Source: Sphingopyxis panaciterrae
Lineage (GTDB): Bacteria > Pseudomonadota > Alphaproteobacteria > Sphingomonadales > Sphingomonadaceae
Assembly (NCBI RefSeq): GCF_011762125.1
Contig: NZ_JAASQN010000002.1
Location: 310,001-374,000 of the forward strand
Direction: 5' to 3'
Length of the DNA: 64,000 bases
Position 1 is the stretch's first letter. The number at the start of each line of letters is the position of its first letter. Of the stretch, positions 47,023 through 56,134 are shown one piece after another. The notes beneath the pieces are model-generated. The model was given only the letters and a program-made list of their open reading frames with translations, was not told the DNA's origin and searched no databases. Made by a program: the position numbers and the translations under genes.

Positions 47023-49059
47023 TCAGACCAGACCGAGGCCGCCAACGGCCAGGTCGATGAGTTTGATTCCGATGAAGGGTGCCACAAGGCCGCCGAGACC
47101 GTAGACGGCAAGGTTACGCGCCAGCAGCGGCCCCGCCCCCATCGGACGATAGGTCACGCCCTTCAATGCGAGCGGCACGAGCAGCGGAATGATCAGCGCG
47201 TTGAAGATGATCGCCGACAGGATCGCGCTCTCTGGGCTGGTCAGCCCCATGATGTTGAGCACGCCCAATCCGGGATACAGCACGATGAACATCGCCGGGA
47301 TGATCGCGAAATATTTGGCGACATCGTTGGCGACCGAAAAGGTCGTGAGCGCGCCGCGCGTCATGAGCAGTTGCTTGCCGAGTCCGACGACCTCGATCAG
47401 CTTCGTCGGGTCGCTGTCGAGGTCAACCATGTTGCCGGCTTCGCGAGCGGCTTGCGTTCCCGTATTCATCGCGACCCCGACGTCGGCCTGCGCCAGCGCC
47501 GGGGCGTCGTTGGTACCGTCGCCGCACATCGCGACGAGCCGGCCGCCCTGCTGTTCCTTGCGGATCAGTTCGAGCTTGTCCTCGGGTGTCGCCTGGGCGA
47601 GGAAATCGTCGACCCCGGCCTCGGCGGCGATCGCCGCGGCGGTAAGCGGATTGTCGCCGGTTATCATCACGGTGCGGATGCCCATCGCGCGCAGTTCGCC
47701 GAAGCGCTCGCGAATTCCCGCCTTGACGATGTCCTTGAGGAAGATCGCACCGAGCAGCTGGCCATCCTTCGCGACCGCGAGCGGGGTTCCGCCCGCCCGC
47801 GCGATCTCGTCGGTGATGCGGCGGAGTTCAGTCGCAGCGGCGGTGGTCTGGGCTTCGGGATTGGCCTTCAGGACCGAGTCCACTGCGCCCTTCTGGATCA
47901 CGCTGCCTGCGATGTTGACCCCCGAGATGCGCGTCTGCGCGGTGAAGGGAATGATCTCGGCCCCGGCGGGCAATTCAGCCGTCGTCCGGGCGAACTTCTC
48001 GCGCGCCAGCGCGACGATCGAGCGGCCTTCCGGGGTTTCGTCGGCGAGGCTCGCCAGCAGCGCCGCTTCCGACAGCACCGGCATCGACTGGCCGCCGACC
48101 GGACGGAACTCGGTCGCCTGCCGGTCGCCCACCGTGATCGTACCGGTCTTGTCGAGCAGCAGGACGTCGACGTCGCCCGCCGCCTCGACCGCACGCCCCG
48201 ACTTGGCGAGCACGTTGAAGCGAACAAGGCGGTCCATCCCCGCGATCCCGATGGCGGACAGCAAGGCCGCGATCGTGGTCGGAATGAGCGTGATCAGCAA
48301 TGCCGCGAGGATTGCGACCGGGATGCCGCCGCCGGCATAGCTTGCAAAAGCCGGGATCGTGCCGACCGCGATCAGGAAGATGATCGTCAGACCGACGAGC
48401 AGCAGGGTCAGTGCGATTTCGTTCGGCGTCTTCTGTCGTTCGGCGCCCTCAACGAGTGCGATCATCCGGTCGAGGAAACCCTGCCCCGGGTTGACCGTCA
48501 CCTGAACACGGATCTCGTCGGAGATGACGCGCGTCCCCGCGGTGACCGCCGAACGGTCGCCGCCCGCCTCGCGGATCACCGGCGCACTTTCACCGGTGAT
48601 CGCCGCTTCGTTGACCGACGCGACGCCGGCGACAACCTCGCCGTCCGAAGGGATCAGGTCGCCCGTCTCGACGAGAACGACGTCGCCCACCCGAAGCGCG
48701 CTGGCGGGTACGGCTTCAAAGGCTTTATCGTCGCCCTTCAGCCGCTTTGCGGTCAGTTCGGCCTTGGTGGCGCGCAGCGAGGCCGCTTGCGCCTTGCCGC
48801 GCCCCTCGGCGAGCGCTTCGGCGAACGTGCCGAACAGCACCGTCAGCCAGAGCCAGATCACGAGCTGCAGCTTGAAGCCGGTGGCAAGGCCGTCTTGGCC
48901 GACGACAAGCAACATCGTCAGCAAGGTCGCCACGACCGCGGTGGTGAACATCACCGGATTGCGGATCAGTTCCCCGGGGTTGAGTTTGCGGAAAGCGTCA
49001 CCGATCGCCGGAACGATCAGGTCTGCCGTGAACAATGATTTCTGTACGGACCGAGCCAT
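47023..49059 (-). CDS. kdpB: Potassium-transporting ATPase ATP-binding subunit
   Basis: A 678-residue P-type ATPase subunit. The TGES loop is at 155-158, the phosphorylated aspartate D303 is in LLDKTGTIT, and the hinge is [16 protein letters not shown]. It hydrolyses ATP to drive potassium entry through KdpA at low potassium. It lies 12 bases after kdpA. Confidence 0.98.
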   Translation of the reverse strand: MARSVQKSLFTADLIVPAIGDAFRKLNPGELIRNPVMFTTAVVATLLTMLLVVGQDGLATGFKLQLVIWLWLTVLFGTFAEALAEGRGKAQAASLRATKAELTAKRLKGDDKAFEAVPASALRVGDVVLVETGDLIPSDGEVVAGVASVNEAAITGESAPVIREAGGDRSAVTAGTRVISDEIRVQVTVNPGQGFLDRMIALVEGAERQKTPNEIALTLLLVGLTIIFLIAVGTIPAFASYAGGGIPVAILAALLITLIPTTIAALLSAIGIAGMDRLVRFNVLAKSGRAVEAAGDVDVLLLDKTGTITVGDRQATEFRPVGGQSMPVLSEAALLASLADETPEGRSIVALAREKFARTTAELPAGAEIIPFTAQTRISGVNIAGSVIQKGAVDSVLKANPEAQTTAAATELRRITDEIARAGGTPLAVAKDGQLLGAIFLKDIVKAGIRERFGELRAMGIRTVMITGDNPLTAAAIAAEAGVDDFLAQATPEDKLELIRKEQQGGRLVAMCGDGTNDAPALAQADVGVAMNTGTQAAREAGNMVDLDSDPTKLIEVVGLGKQLLMTRGALTTFSVANDVAKYFAIIPAMFIVLYPGLGVLNIMGLTSPESAILSAIIFNALIIPLLVPLALKGVTYRPMGAGPLLARNLAVYGLGGLVAPFIGIKLIDLAVGGLGLV

Positions 49060-49071
49060 GTGCAGGGTTCC

Positions 49072-50775
49072 TTAAAAGAGCTGGCCGTTGATCATCGCGA
49101 GATGATCGGCGATGGGACCGAGCGCGAGGCTGGGCAGGAAGGTCAGACCGCCGACAATCAGCACGATGCCGATCAGAAGGCCCGTCCACAACAGCCCAGC
49201 GGTCGGGAAGCTGCCCGCTGTCGCCGGTGTATATTTCTTCGCCGCCAGGCCGCCCGCGATCGCCAGCATCGGGACAATGATGAAGAAGCGGCCGATCCAC
49301 ATCGCGACCCCCAGCATCCCATTATAGAAGGGCGTGTTGGCGGTGAGGCCCGCAAAGGCCGAGCCGTTGTTCGCGACCGCACTGGTGAAGGCGTAGAGGA
49401 TTTCCGAAAAGCCGTGCGGACCCTTGTTGAGCGGCCCGGCCAGCCCCGCCTCGGTCACCGACGCGATGGCGGTGAAGCCGAGGATGACGAGCGGCAGGAC
49501 CGCGATCGCCAGCACCGCGAGTTTGACCTCGCGCGCCTCGATCTTCTTGCCGACATATTCGGGCGTGCGCCCGACCATCAGCCCCGCGACGAAGATCGCG
49601 AGGATGGCAAAGAGCAGGAAGCCGTAGATACCCGCACCGACGCCGCCGATGACGACTTCGCCAAGCTGCATGTTGAACAGCGGGATCAGGCCGCCGAGTG
49701 CGGTGAAGCTGTCGTGCATCGCATTGACCGCACCGCACGACGCCGCGGTGGTCACGACCGAGAAGAGCGACGAAGCCGCGATGCCGAAGCGGACTTCCTT
49801 GCCCTCCATATTGCCGCCCATGGCGCCAAGCTGGTGGAGGATCGGATTGCCGGCGGCTTCCTGCCAATAGACGATCGCGGTTCCGGCGAGGAACAGGGTC
49901 ATCATCGCGGCGAGGATCGCCCAGCCCTGACGGGTGTTGCCGACCGCCCTGCCGAAGGTCCACGTCAGCCCGACGCCGATCAGGAAGATCGACAGCATCT
50001 GGACAAGGTTGGTGAGCGCGGTCGGATTTTCGAACGGATGCGCGCTGTTGGCGTTGAAGAAGCCGCCACCGTTGGTGCCGAGCATCTTGATCGCTTCCTG
50101 CGACGCGACCGGACCGAGTGCGAGCGTCTGCTTCACGCCTTCGAGCGTCGTCACGTCGACCGACCCCGCCAGCGTCTGCGGCACGCCGCTCGCGATATAG
50201 AAGATTGCGATGGCAACACAGAGCGGGAGGAGCAGGTAGAGGGTGATGCGCGTCATGTCGGCCCAGAAATTGCCGATCGTCGCCGCACTGCGCCGCGCAA
50301 AGCCGCGGAACAGAGCAAAAGCGAGCGCGATGCCCGTCGCCGCCGACAGGAAATTGTGGATGGTCAGCCCGAGCATCTGGCTGAGGTTCGACATCGTCGA
50401 CTCGCCGCCATAGCTTTGCCAGTTGGTGTTGGCGGTGAAGCTGATCGCCGTGTTGAACGCGAGATGCTCGCTGACCCCGTCAAACCCGCGCGGATTGAGC
50501 GGCAGTGCGCCCTGCAAGCGCAGGATCGCATAGGTAAAGAGCAGCAGCGTCGCGTTGAAGATCAGCATGTGGACCGCGTAACGGCGCCATCCCTGCTCTT
50601 CCTTGGGGTCGATCCCCGACAGGCGGTAAAAGCCCGTTTCGACCGGCCCGAGCACCAGGTGCAGCGGCGTCCGTCGCCCTTCGTAGAGCGCGAACAGCCA
50701 TTGACCCACCGGCTTGCAGAGCAAAAGCAGGATCGCGATGAACGCGATGATGAGAAACCATCCCTGAAAGGTCAT
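49072..50775 (-). CDS. kdpA: Potassium-transporting ATPase potassium-binding subunit
   Basis: A 567-residue channel-like subunit with about ten helices and the selectivity-filter-like loops (for example [20 protein letters not shown] and [20 protein letters not shown] segments). Selects and conducts potassium in the KdpFABC complex. It lies 13 bases after kdpF. Confidence 0.98.
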   Translation of the reverse strand: MTFQGWFLIIAFIAILLLLCKPVGQWLFALYEGRRTPLHLVLGPVETGFYRLSGIDPKEEQGWRRYAVHMLIFNATLLLFTYAILRLQGALPLNPRGFDGVSEHLAFNTAISFTANTNWQSYGGESTMSNLSQMLGLTIHNFLSAATGIALAFALFRGFARRSAATIGNFWADMTRITLYLLLPLCVAIAIFYIASGVPQTLAGSVDVTTLEGVKQTLALGPVASQEAIKMLGTNGGGFFNANSAHPFENPTALTNLVQMLSIFLIGVGLTWTFGRAVGNTRQGWAILAAMMTLFLAGTAIVYWQEAAGNPILHQLGAMGGNMEGKEVRFGIAASSLFSVVTTAASCGAVNAMHDSFTALGGLIPLFNMQLGEVVIGGVGAGIYGFLLFAILAIFVAGLMVGRTPEYVGKKIEAREVKLAVLAIAVLPLVILGFTAIASVTEAGLAGPLNKGPHGFSEILYAFTSAVANNGSAFAGLTANTPFYNGMLGVAMWIGRFFIIVPMLAIAGGLAAKKYTPATAGSFPTAGLLWTGLLIGIVLIVGGLTFLPSLALGPIADHLAMINGQLF

Positions 50776-50788
50776 GGGTTCGCCTCCC

Positions 50789-50878
50789 TCAGAAGCGTTC
50801 GGGCCGTGCGAGCACGGCGACGAGATAGATGAAAAGGCCGAGCGCGGTGGCGCCCGCTAACCAGAGGTCGGGTGTCAT
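50789..50878 (-). CDS. kdpF: Potassium-transporting ATPase subunit F
   Basis: A 29-residue peptide with one helix ([19 protein letters not shown]) ending ARPERF, the usual form of KdpF, which stabilises the complex. It starts at ATG 50878, 13 bases before kdpA. Confidence 0.92.
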   Translation of the reverse strand: MTPDLWLAGATALGLFIYLVAVLARPERF

Positions 50879-50889
50879 TGCATCAATCC

Positions 50890-50973
50890 TTATGCGTCGT
50901 CGCACAGCCGCGCGTAGCCAAGGCTTGCGGCGACCAGACCGAGGATGATGCCGATCCAGAGAAGATCCTGCAT
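50890..50973 (-). CDS. Small hydrophobic peptide upstream of kdpF
   Basis: A 27-residue open frame, MQDLLWIGIILGLVAASLGY followed by a short charged end with one cysteine. It lies 11 bases upstream of kdpF on the same strand, with a GGAG site upstream of ATG 50973. Its pattern of one membrane helix plus a short acidic tail resembles small proteins seen in front of kdpF in other phyla, from memory. Probably a further small part of the Kdp operon; not proven to be translated. Confidence 0.6.
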   Translation of the reverse strand: MQDLLWIGIILGLVAASLGYARLCDDA

Positions 50974-51237
50974 GGGGGTTGCTCCGGCATGGCGCTGGCC
51001 ACGGGAGGTGGCACGAGTCGTCTGCGGACTCCCAAATAGGTGAGGCGCGCGTTTGAATGCGAGACAACGAAAGCTTGGCTCACATAGTATTCTCATATGA
51101 TTTTGCCGTTTTTGGCACTGCGGCGCGCCGCAGCCTCGGTTCGCCGCGCGACCGGCGGCGCCCGGCGCCCGCCGCGCGCACGGCTTTGGTCCGCGCCTCG
51201 GCAGACTTCTGCATTTTTCCAGAGTGTTGTGAAAAGC

Positions 51238-51250
51238 TGGAGCGGTAGCG
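51238..51250. other. Possible left attachment-site remnant
   Basis: TGGAGCGGTAGCG matches TGGAGCGGGTAGCG at the tRNA-Gly 3' end (62406-62419) except for one missing G. Beyond this the sequences differ. It may be the left att copy, or a chance match. Confidence 0.3.
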
Positions 51251-51312
51251 TGCGCCACATTGGCGTACAAAATAGCCCATAATCTGCCAGTAAGAATGGT
51301 GCCTATCTTTGA

Positions 51313-51336
51313 AAGGCCCCCAAAATGGCCCCCAAA
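51313..51336 (+). promoter_or_regulatory. Left pair of integrase arm-type sites (candidate)
   Basis: AAGGCCCCCAAAA and GGCCCCCAAA lie in the same direction 12 bases apart, about one helical turn. The same motif occurs three times at the other end of the element near the integrase start. This placement at both ends is what arm-binding sites of a tyrosine integrase look like. Confidence 0.6.
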
Positions 51337-51549
51337 TGTCGCGGATGCAGGTGAATATCGGCGGACGGTTCACTCTATTAGCGGTAAACAGATCAAACCC
51401 GCTCTCAACCGACACGAACGGACGCTGGCTATAGCGCCCCCACCCACGGGGGGTGGTTGCGGTGCAGCACGTTATCGCGCAATCCGGTACCATGCAGTCT
51501 TGCTGGTGGAGATCAAAATTCCGGTTGGGAAGAAGGGGGGAGGCAGAGC

Positions 51550-52182
51550 GTGGTAATCGACTGTTCGGATGAATCGGCGTCGGAACGACATTGGCTTCCC
51601 GCACACGCGGCCTATAGCTTGGTTTGTACTCATAATGGTTCTGCTGACGCGGCCATTTCTATCGCGAAACGGGCTCACGCAGGGCTCCTGCGTACTCGCG
51701 CTGAACGTTATTCATTCGAAGCGCCTACCGGCCAAGGAGACACGGCAGAGCATAAATTTTCGAACGCTGCGCTTCCTAAAGAATTTTGGTGGGCCGAAGG
51801 AGGCGTTGGGTTGCAGCAGAATTGGCAAGCTGGCGATTTCAGCACGTTGAATGAAGGTAAATATGAGTGGAAGGCATTCGGCGTTTCTTTCGACTTGGCC
51901 GACATTCAATCGATGCTGGCTCCATACCAACCGAACAGCGGTTCGCCGACCACCGTCACCGATACAGCCCCTTCCGACGCCGCTCGGCGATTGCGGCCTC
52001 CTGCCGATGACGAGATACGCGATAAAATGCTGGAGTTGCATAGGCAGGGCATAGCGCGGGATCAGGCTGCGAAACTTATTGCCACGCTCCCAGGATTTGA
52101 GGGTGTAGGCAACGAACATGCTCGTCGAGTGGTCCAAGGTTACCTTCCACGCGGGCGCCCCAAAAAACAGGCAGGAAAATAG
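51550..52182 (+). CDS. Hypothetical element protein with a basic, DNA-binding-like C-terminus
   Basis: A 210-residue protein I cannot assign to a family. The last 55 residues (DEIRDKMLELHRQGIARDQA, then a GNEHARRVVQGYLPRGRPKK end) look like a helix-turn-helix followed by an AT-hook-like basic tail. The start is GTG 51550, chosen because GGGGGGAGG lies just before it. It is the first gene at the left end and precedes the AlpA-like gene, so a regulatory or excision role is possible. Confidence 0.6.
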   Translation: MVIDCSDESASERHWLPAHAAYSLVCTHNGSADAAISIAKRAHAGLLRTRAERYSFEAPTGQGDTAEHKFSNAALPKEFWWAEGGVGLQQNWQAGDFSTLNEGKYEWKAFGVSFDLADIQSMLAPYQPNSGSPTTVTDTAPSDAARRLRPPADDEIRDKMLELHRQGIARDQAAKLIATLPGFEGVGNEHARRVVQGYLPRGRPKKQAGK

Positions 52183-52284
52183 GCATCGAAAAGCGCACAC
52201 GCTTATTTTGACGCGATTTTCCTGACCCATAATTGGTGACCTCCCATCGCTGGCGTGTGCCGGCGAGCCACACGGGAGGCTTCA

Positions 52285-52449
52285 TTGACTCAGTATACAA
52301 CTTCAATTTCGCAAGCCGCTAAGGCCCTCAGCCTTGGTCGCACTTCAATTTATGCGCTCATCAATGAGGGACGGCTGGACACGATCAAGATCGGCCGACG
52401 CCGCCTCATCAAGGTTGAATCAATCCGTGATCTACTGGAGGCCCGCTAA
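52285..52449 (+). CDS. AlpA-like / excisionase-family helix-turn-helix protein
   Basis: A 54-residue protein with one winged helix-turn-helix: ISQAAKALSLGRTSIYALIN and then GRLDTIKIGRRRLIKVESI, typical of MerR-like excisionases and AlpA. Such proteins promote excision or activate the integrase gene. It uses a TTG start at 52285 with GGGAGG eight bases upstream, and overlaps the next gene by one base (TAATG). Confidence 0.85.
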   Translation: MTQYTTSISQAAKALSLGRTSIYALINEGRLDTIKIGRRRLIKVESIRDLLEAR

Positions 52450-53408
52450 TGGGCACCCGGTCGAACCAAACAGCGCGGATTGCGATCGCGGCCTTGGCCG
52501 TTCTCCCCGATCTTATCGCGCAATGGCTGCCAAGCGGCGAGCGGCAAGGCATCAGCTATATTGCGCGCAATCCTTTGCGGATGGACCATAATCTCGGCTC
52601 ATTCCGTATCAATCTCGACGATGGCTCGTGGCGTGATCATTCTATCGGGCGGGGTGGTCGTGACGTAGTTTCTCTGTACGCATATCTTTTTACAGGCGGC
52701 GACTATCGCGAAGCGTGTAAAGCACTTGCCGCCGATGCCCTTATCACAGCCGCGATGGCAACCGGCGTAACGGGGCGCCCCACTAAACCCGCTAATTCCG
52801 CTAATTCCAGCCATCTCAAACTGGCATTGGTAAGGAGGCAATACCAGCAGGCGGTTGAATTGCATGGTACGTCGGCCGCGACCTATCTGTCTGGCAGGGG
52901 GTTGCAGCCCACCGACGCGTGGGGTCGTCTGAGAGCGTCGGTGCTGTACTACCCTATGCACGGGCCATGTCCGGTGCTTATTGCACCCATAGACGATCCT
53001 GAGGGGTCGCTGGTCGGTGTGCACCGAACCTACCTGCAACCTAGCGGCGCCAAATTGGACGTCGCAAACCCCCGGTTGACGCTTGGGTACCTTCGCGGCG
53101 GGGCTATCCGCTTGGGGGAAGTTACTGACCAGCTGATCATCTGCGAAGGGCTCGAAGACGGGCTGACGCTCTATCAGTTGATGGGCACGCCTGTTTGGGT
53201 CGCCGGTGGCGCTGGGTTCATGCGCCAGATGATCATACCGGAGACAATCCGATCCCTCACCATTGCCGCAGACAATGATGACGCAGGCGAACTCGCCGCC
53301 CAGCGCGCCGCCGATACTCACAACATTGGCGGAAGGGATGTCCACATCGTGCGCCCCGACCCCGCCTTCAAAGACTTCAACGACGAGCTTCAAGGGATCC
53401 GCAAATGA
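52449..53408 (+). CDS. Toprim domain protein (primase-like)
   Basis: A 319-residue protein. The N-terminal part resembles DUF7146-type primase-associated domains, and the C-terminal Toprim domain has the glutamate in LIICEGLEDGLTLYQLMG and an acidic pair in LTIAADNDDAGELAAQ. It probably primes replication of the element together with the next gene, which it overlaps by ATGA. No zinc finger of a complete DnaG-type primase is seen. Confidence 0.87.
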   Translation: MGTRSNQTARIAIAALAVLPDLIAQWLPSGERQGISYIARNPLRMDHNLGSFRINLDDGSWRDHSIGRGGRDVVSLYAYLFTGGDYREACKALAADALITAAMATGVTGRPTKPANSANSSHLKLALVRRQYQQAVELHGTSAATYLSGRGLQPTDAWGRLRASVLYYPMHGPCPVLIAPIDDPEGSLVGVHRTYLQPSGAKLDVANPRLTLGYLRGGAIRLGEVTDQLIICEGLEDGLTLYQLMGTPVWVAGGAGFMRQMIIPETIRSLTIAADNDDAGELAAQRAADTHNIGGRDVHIVRPDPAFKDFNDELQGIRK

Positions 53409-54907
53409 ACAAATCCATCAAAAAGCGTTTCAAAGACGCAGAGAAAATCGAGCGGCCGGAGCCCCTTCCACTCCGCCGGGAAAGTGGGCCGGCCCAACCG
53501 TACCCGGTTAAAGCGCTCGGCAAGGTGCTGGCTGGGGCTGTCAATGCTATCGTCGATAAGGTCCAATGTCCCGATGCCATCGCCGCGCAGTCGGTCCTCG
53601 CCGTAGCGGCTTTGGCGGCACAGGCCCACGCGGACGTCGTGCATCCCGCGACTGGCGATAGGCGGCCCATCTCGCTGTTCCTTGTGACGGTCGCCGCTTC
53701 GGGCGAACGCAAGAGCGCGGCCGACAGGATCGCATTCGATCCCGTTCGGCTTCGGGAGGCGGACCTGCATGAGCAGTATGACCGCGATCTCCGCGTTTTC
53801 AACGATCTCCATGAGGTTCGCCAGCGGACGCGGGAAGCAATTTTGCGCAAATGCAAAGGCGACCCGACCGAAGCTCAAAAGCAATTGGCGGCCCTCGGGC
53901 CGATGCCGATCGCTCCCCTGACGCCGGTCCTGGCCGCTTCGGATACCACGATCGAGGGGCTCCACAAGCTAATGTCAGGTGGCGAACCATCGATCGGCAT
54001 TTTCAGCGATGAGGGCGGAACGTTCATTGGTGGCTACAGCATGACCGACGAATCTCGCCTGCGGACCGGCGCGGGCCTTTCCAGCCTCTGGGACGGCACG
54101 CCGATCAAACGCGTCCGGGGCGGCGACGGGGTCTCAATGCTGAAGGGGCGGAGGCTTTCGATGCACCTTATGGCTCAACCGGGGATTGCCGAAGGCTTGC
54201 TGGCCGACCCCATGTTGCAACATCAGGGTTTGCCTTCCCGGCTTTTGGTGACGGCGCCGGCCAGCCTCGCCGGGAGGAGGATGCAAAAGCCCCTAAAGCC
54301 GTCCACGGAAGCCGCCTTGAAGAGGTACAACGGCGTATTGCTCAAACTCCTAAAAATGAAGCAGCGGCGCGCAAGCTCAGCCAATCCGGAATTGAATCCG
54401 CGGCCGATGCCGCTGTCCGCGGCGGCGCGGAAACTCTGGCTGGCATTTGCTAATGAATGCGAGAGCGAATTGGCTGCAGAACAGCGGCTTGAGCCCGTCA
54501 GGGCCTTTGCTAACAAACTAGCCGAACATGCGTTGCGCATCGCGGTCGTGTTGGAGCTTGTCGATAACCCAAGCGCCACGGAGATCAGCGCGGAAACATT
54601 TACGCGCGCAGCCATCCTGTCGCGATACTATGCCGGCGAAGCCCTGCGCCTTTTCGAGCAGGGAGCGTCAAGCATCGAAATTCAACGGGCCGAAAAAGTG
54701 CTGCACTGGCTACTTAAGAAGTGGGCCAAACCGATCGTAGGCCTCCAGCATATCTACCAGCTTGGACCTAACTCTGTTCGGGAGGCGAAGCTGGCGCGAG
54801 AAGCGATGGCTATCCTTGAGCAACATCATTGGGCGGTCCGAATCGAAGGGGGCACCAGAATCGATGGCAAGCGTCAGCACGAGGTTTGGGAGATAGTGAG
54901 CGCGTGA
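53405..54907 (+). CDS. YfjI/DUF3987 family protein
   Basis: A 500-residue protein matching the YfjI (DUF3987) family of prophages and genomic islands. The N-terminal part SVLAVAALAAQAHADVV is followed by SLFLVTVAASGERKSAAD, where the GERKS segment takes the place of a P-loop, and SIGIFSDEGGTFIGGYSM is in the region of a Walker B-like segment. The family is thought to be a helicase or replication initiator working with a primase. It overlaps the Toprim gene. Confidence 0.88.
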   Translation: MNKSIKKRFKDAEKIERPEPLPLRRESGPAQPYPVKALGKVLAGAVNAIVDKVQCPDAIAAQSVLAVAALAAQAHADVVHPATGDRRPISLFLVTVAASGERKSAADRIAFDPVRLREADLHEQYDRDLRVFNDLHEVRQRTREAILRKCKGDPTEAQKQLAALGPMPIAPLTPVLAASDTTIEGLHKLMSGGEPSIGIFSDEGGTFIGGYSMTDESRLRTGAGLSSLWDGTPIKRVRGGDGVSMLKGRRLSMHLMAQPGIAEGLLADPMLQHQGLPSRLLVTAPASLAGRRMQKPLKPSTEAALKRYNGVLLKLLKMKQRRASSANPELNPRPMPLSAAARKLWLAFANECESELAAEQRLEPVRAFANKLAEHALRIAVVLELVDNPSATEISAETFTRAAILSRYYAGEALRLFEQGASSIEIQRAEKVLHWLLKKWAKPIVGLQHIYQLGPNSVREAKLAREAMAILEQHHWAVRIEGGTRIDGKRQHEVWEIVSA

Positions 54908-55025
54908 CCACCACCTGCCGAACTAGGCTTGCCTCCTAGATTTTCGGGCGCTGGAACCGACGGCTGGCGTTACCTTAGCAACCAGACTAAGGGGCGGTGG
55001 CCGTCGACCATTTCACGCGGTCAGA

Positions 55026-55040
55026 AGCCTGCTGCAGGCT
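55026..55040. promoter_or_regulatory. Palindrome and -35-like box upstream of the methyltransferase gene
   Basis: AGCCTGCTGCAGGCT is a 15-base palindrome with seven-base arms. A TTGACA box follows at 55063-55068. Together they look like an operator next to a promoter for the methyltransferase operon. The regulator could be the XRE protein or the methyltransferase itself. Confidence 0.5.
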
Positions 55041-55072
55041 CGATTATGAGATGATATAGCGCTTGACAGTGA

Positions 55073-56134
55073 GTGCTTCGGAGTAGCTGTAACGTGTTAG
55101 AATCTGGGGTGAGACAAGGTGATAAGACGGGTGAAGAAAGCCCAGTCGAATTCACTTGTGGCGCTCTGTTTTCGGGTATCGGAGGATTCTGTCTAGGTTT
55201 TGAGCAAGCGCAATTCGCGACCCGGTGGGCTGTGGAGTTCGACGAACATGCTGCCCGCACCTATGGCGCGAACCTCGATCACGTCAGGCTCCTTGAAAAA
55301 AGCGTCGAAGCTGTAACGGTTGCTGGCGACGCGTTAGAGCCAGTCGACGTTCTCCACGCCGGATTTCCATGTCAAAGCTTTAGCCAAGCTGGCGAGAAGC
55401 GCGGCTTTGATGATCCGCGAGGCCAGCTCTTTTTCGAGATAATTCGGCTGATCGGAGAGTTCGGCAAGAATCGGCCGAAAGTGCTTGTACTCGAAAATGC
55501 GCCCTTCCTCCGTTATGGCGAGGGTGGCGCTTGGTTTCTCCAACTCGAACGTGCGATCCGAAAAGCAGGGTATTGGTTCGGTCCAGCCAACTGCGCCGAG
55601 TTGACCACCAACGAATTGACCGAGCTTCCGCAACAGCGCACGCGCCTCTACATGGTCGCGCTGTGCATGAGCACTTTTCGGAGCGGACGGTTCGATTTTC
55701 CAAGTGAACAAAACGCAACTCCAAAAGATATGCGCCGCTGGGTCGATTTTGACGGATCGGTGGACAAAGAATACTACCTGCCGGCCGAAAATCGGTACTT
55801 TGACATGATATCGAAGACAGTGACTGACCGTGAATGTCTTTATCAGCTTCGCAAATATGAAGTGCGCGCCAAGGAGCGCGGCGTTTGCCCGACGTTGACT
55901 GCCAATATGGGCCTTGGGGGCCACAATGTGCCGTTCATTATGAATTGCCAAGGCTTGCGCAAACTGACCGAATATGAATGTCTAAATCTGCAGGGTTTCC
56001 CCGAAGGCTTTCAATTTCCTCAAGACGTGCCCCGCGCAAAGCGCTACGTTCAAGTTGGCAATGCCGTGAGCGTACCTATGGCAAAGCTAATTGCCGATCG
56101 AGTTCGAAGTCGTTTGCTTGAGGAGGTGAAGTGA
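55073..56134 (+). CDS. DNA cytosine-5 methyltransferase
   Basis: A 353-residue C5 methyltransferase with motifs in normal order: motif I ALFSGIGGF (residues 31-39), motif IV GFPCQSF with catalytic C100, motif VI VLENAPF, motif VIII QQRTRLYMV, and the final QVGNAVSVPMAK. The enzyme is complete. The target sequence cannot be read. The start is uncertain: GTG at 55073, 55094 (GGAG upstream) or 55109. It overlaps the GHKL ATPase gene by 4 bases and so leads an overlapping run of four genes, presumably marking host DNA for a linked defence function. Confidence 0.96.
   Translation: MLRSSCNVLESGVRQGDKTGEESPVEFTCGALFSGIGGFCLGFEQAQFATRWAVEFDEHAARTYGANLDHVRLLEKSVEAVTVAGDALEPVDVLHAGFPCQSFSQAGEKRGFDDPRGQLFFEIIRLIGEFGKNRPKVLVLENAPFLRYGEGGAWFLQLERAIRKAGYWFGPANCAELTTNELTELPQQRTRLYMVALCMSTFRSGRFDFPSEQNATPKDMRRWVDFDGSVDKEYYLPAENRYFDMISKTVTDRECLYQLRKYEVRAKERGVCPTLTANMGLGGHNVPFIMNCQGLRKLTEYECLNLQGFPEGFQFPQDVPRAKRYVQVGNAVSVPMAKLIADRVRSRLLEEVK

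Larger units (their letters stand above)
50974..51549. other. kdp upstream region and left end of the integrated element
   Basis: 576 bases without a convincing gene. The part up to about 51120 should carry the kdp promoter. A GC-rich block follows (51118-51200), then the change to less GC-rich DNA. A partial match to the tRNA-Gly 3' end is at 51238-51250 and paired GGCCCCCAAA motifs at 51313-51336. A hairpin-prone CCCACC/GGGTGG stretch lies near 51440. Confidence 0.65.

Noticed and set aside
46969-49038. 689-codon plus-strand open frame opposite kdpB
   Set aside because: kdpB is complete with all P-type ATPase motifs; the opposite frame shows no domain.
51080-51604. 174-codon minus-strand open frame at the left end of the element
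   Set aside because: No ribosome-binding site, no domain, and it spans the GC-rich block, the candidate att site and the arm-like motifs.
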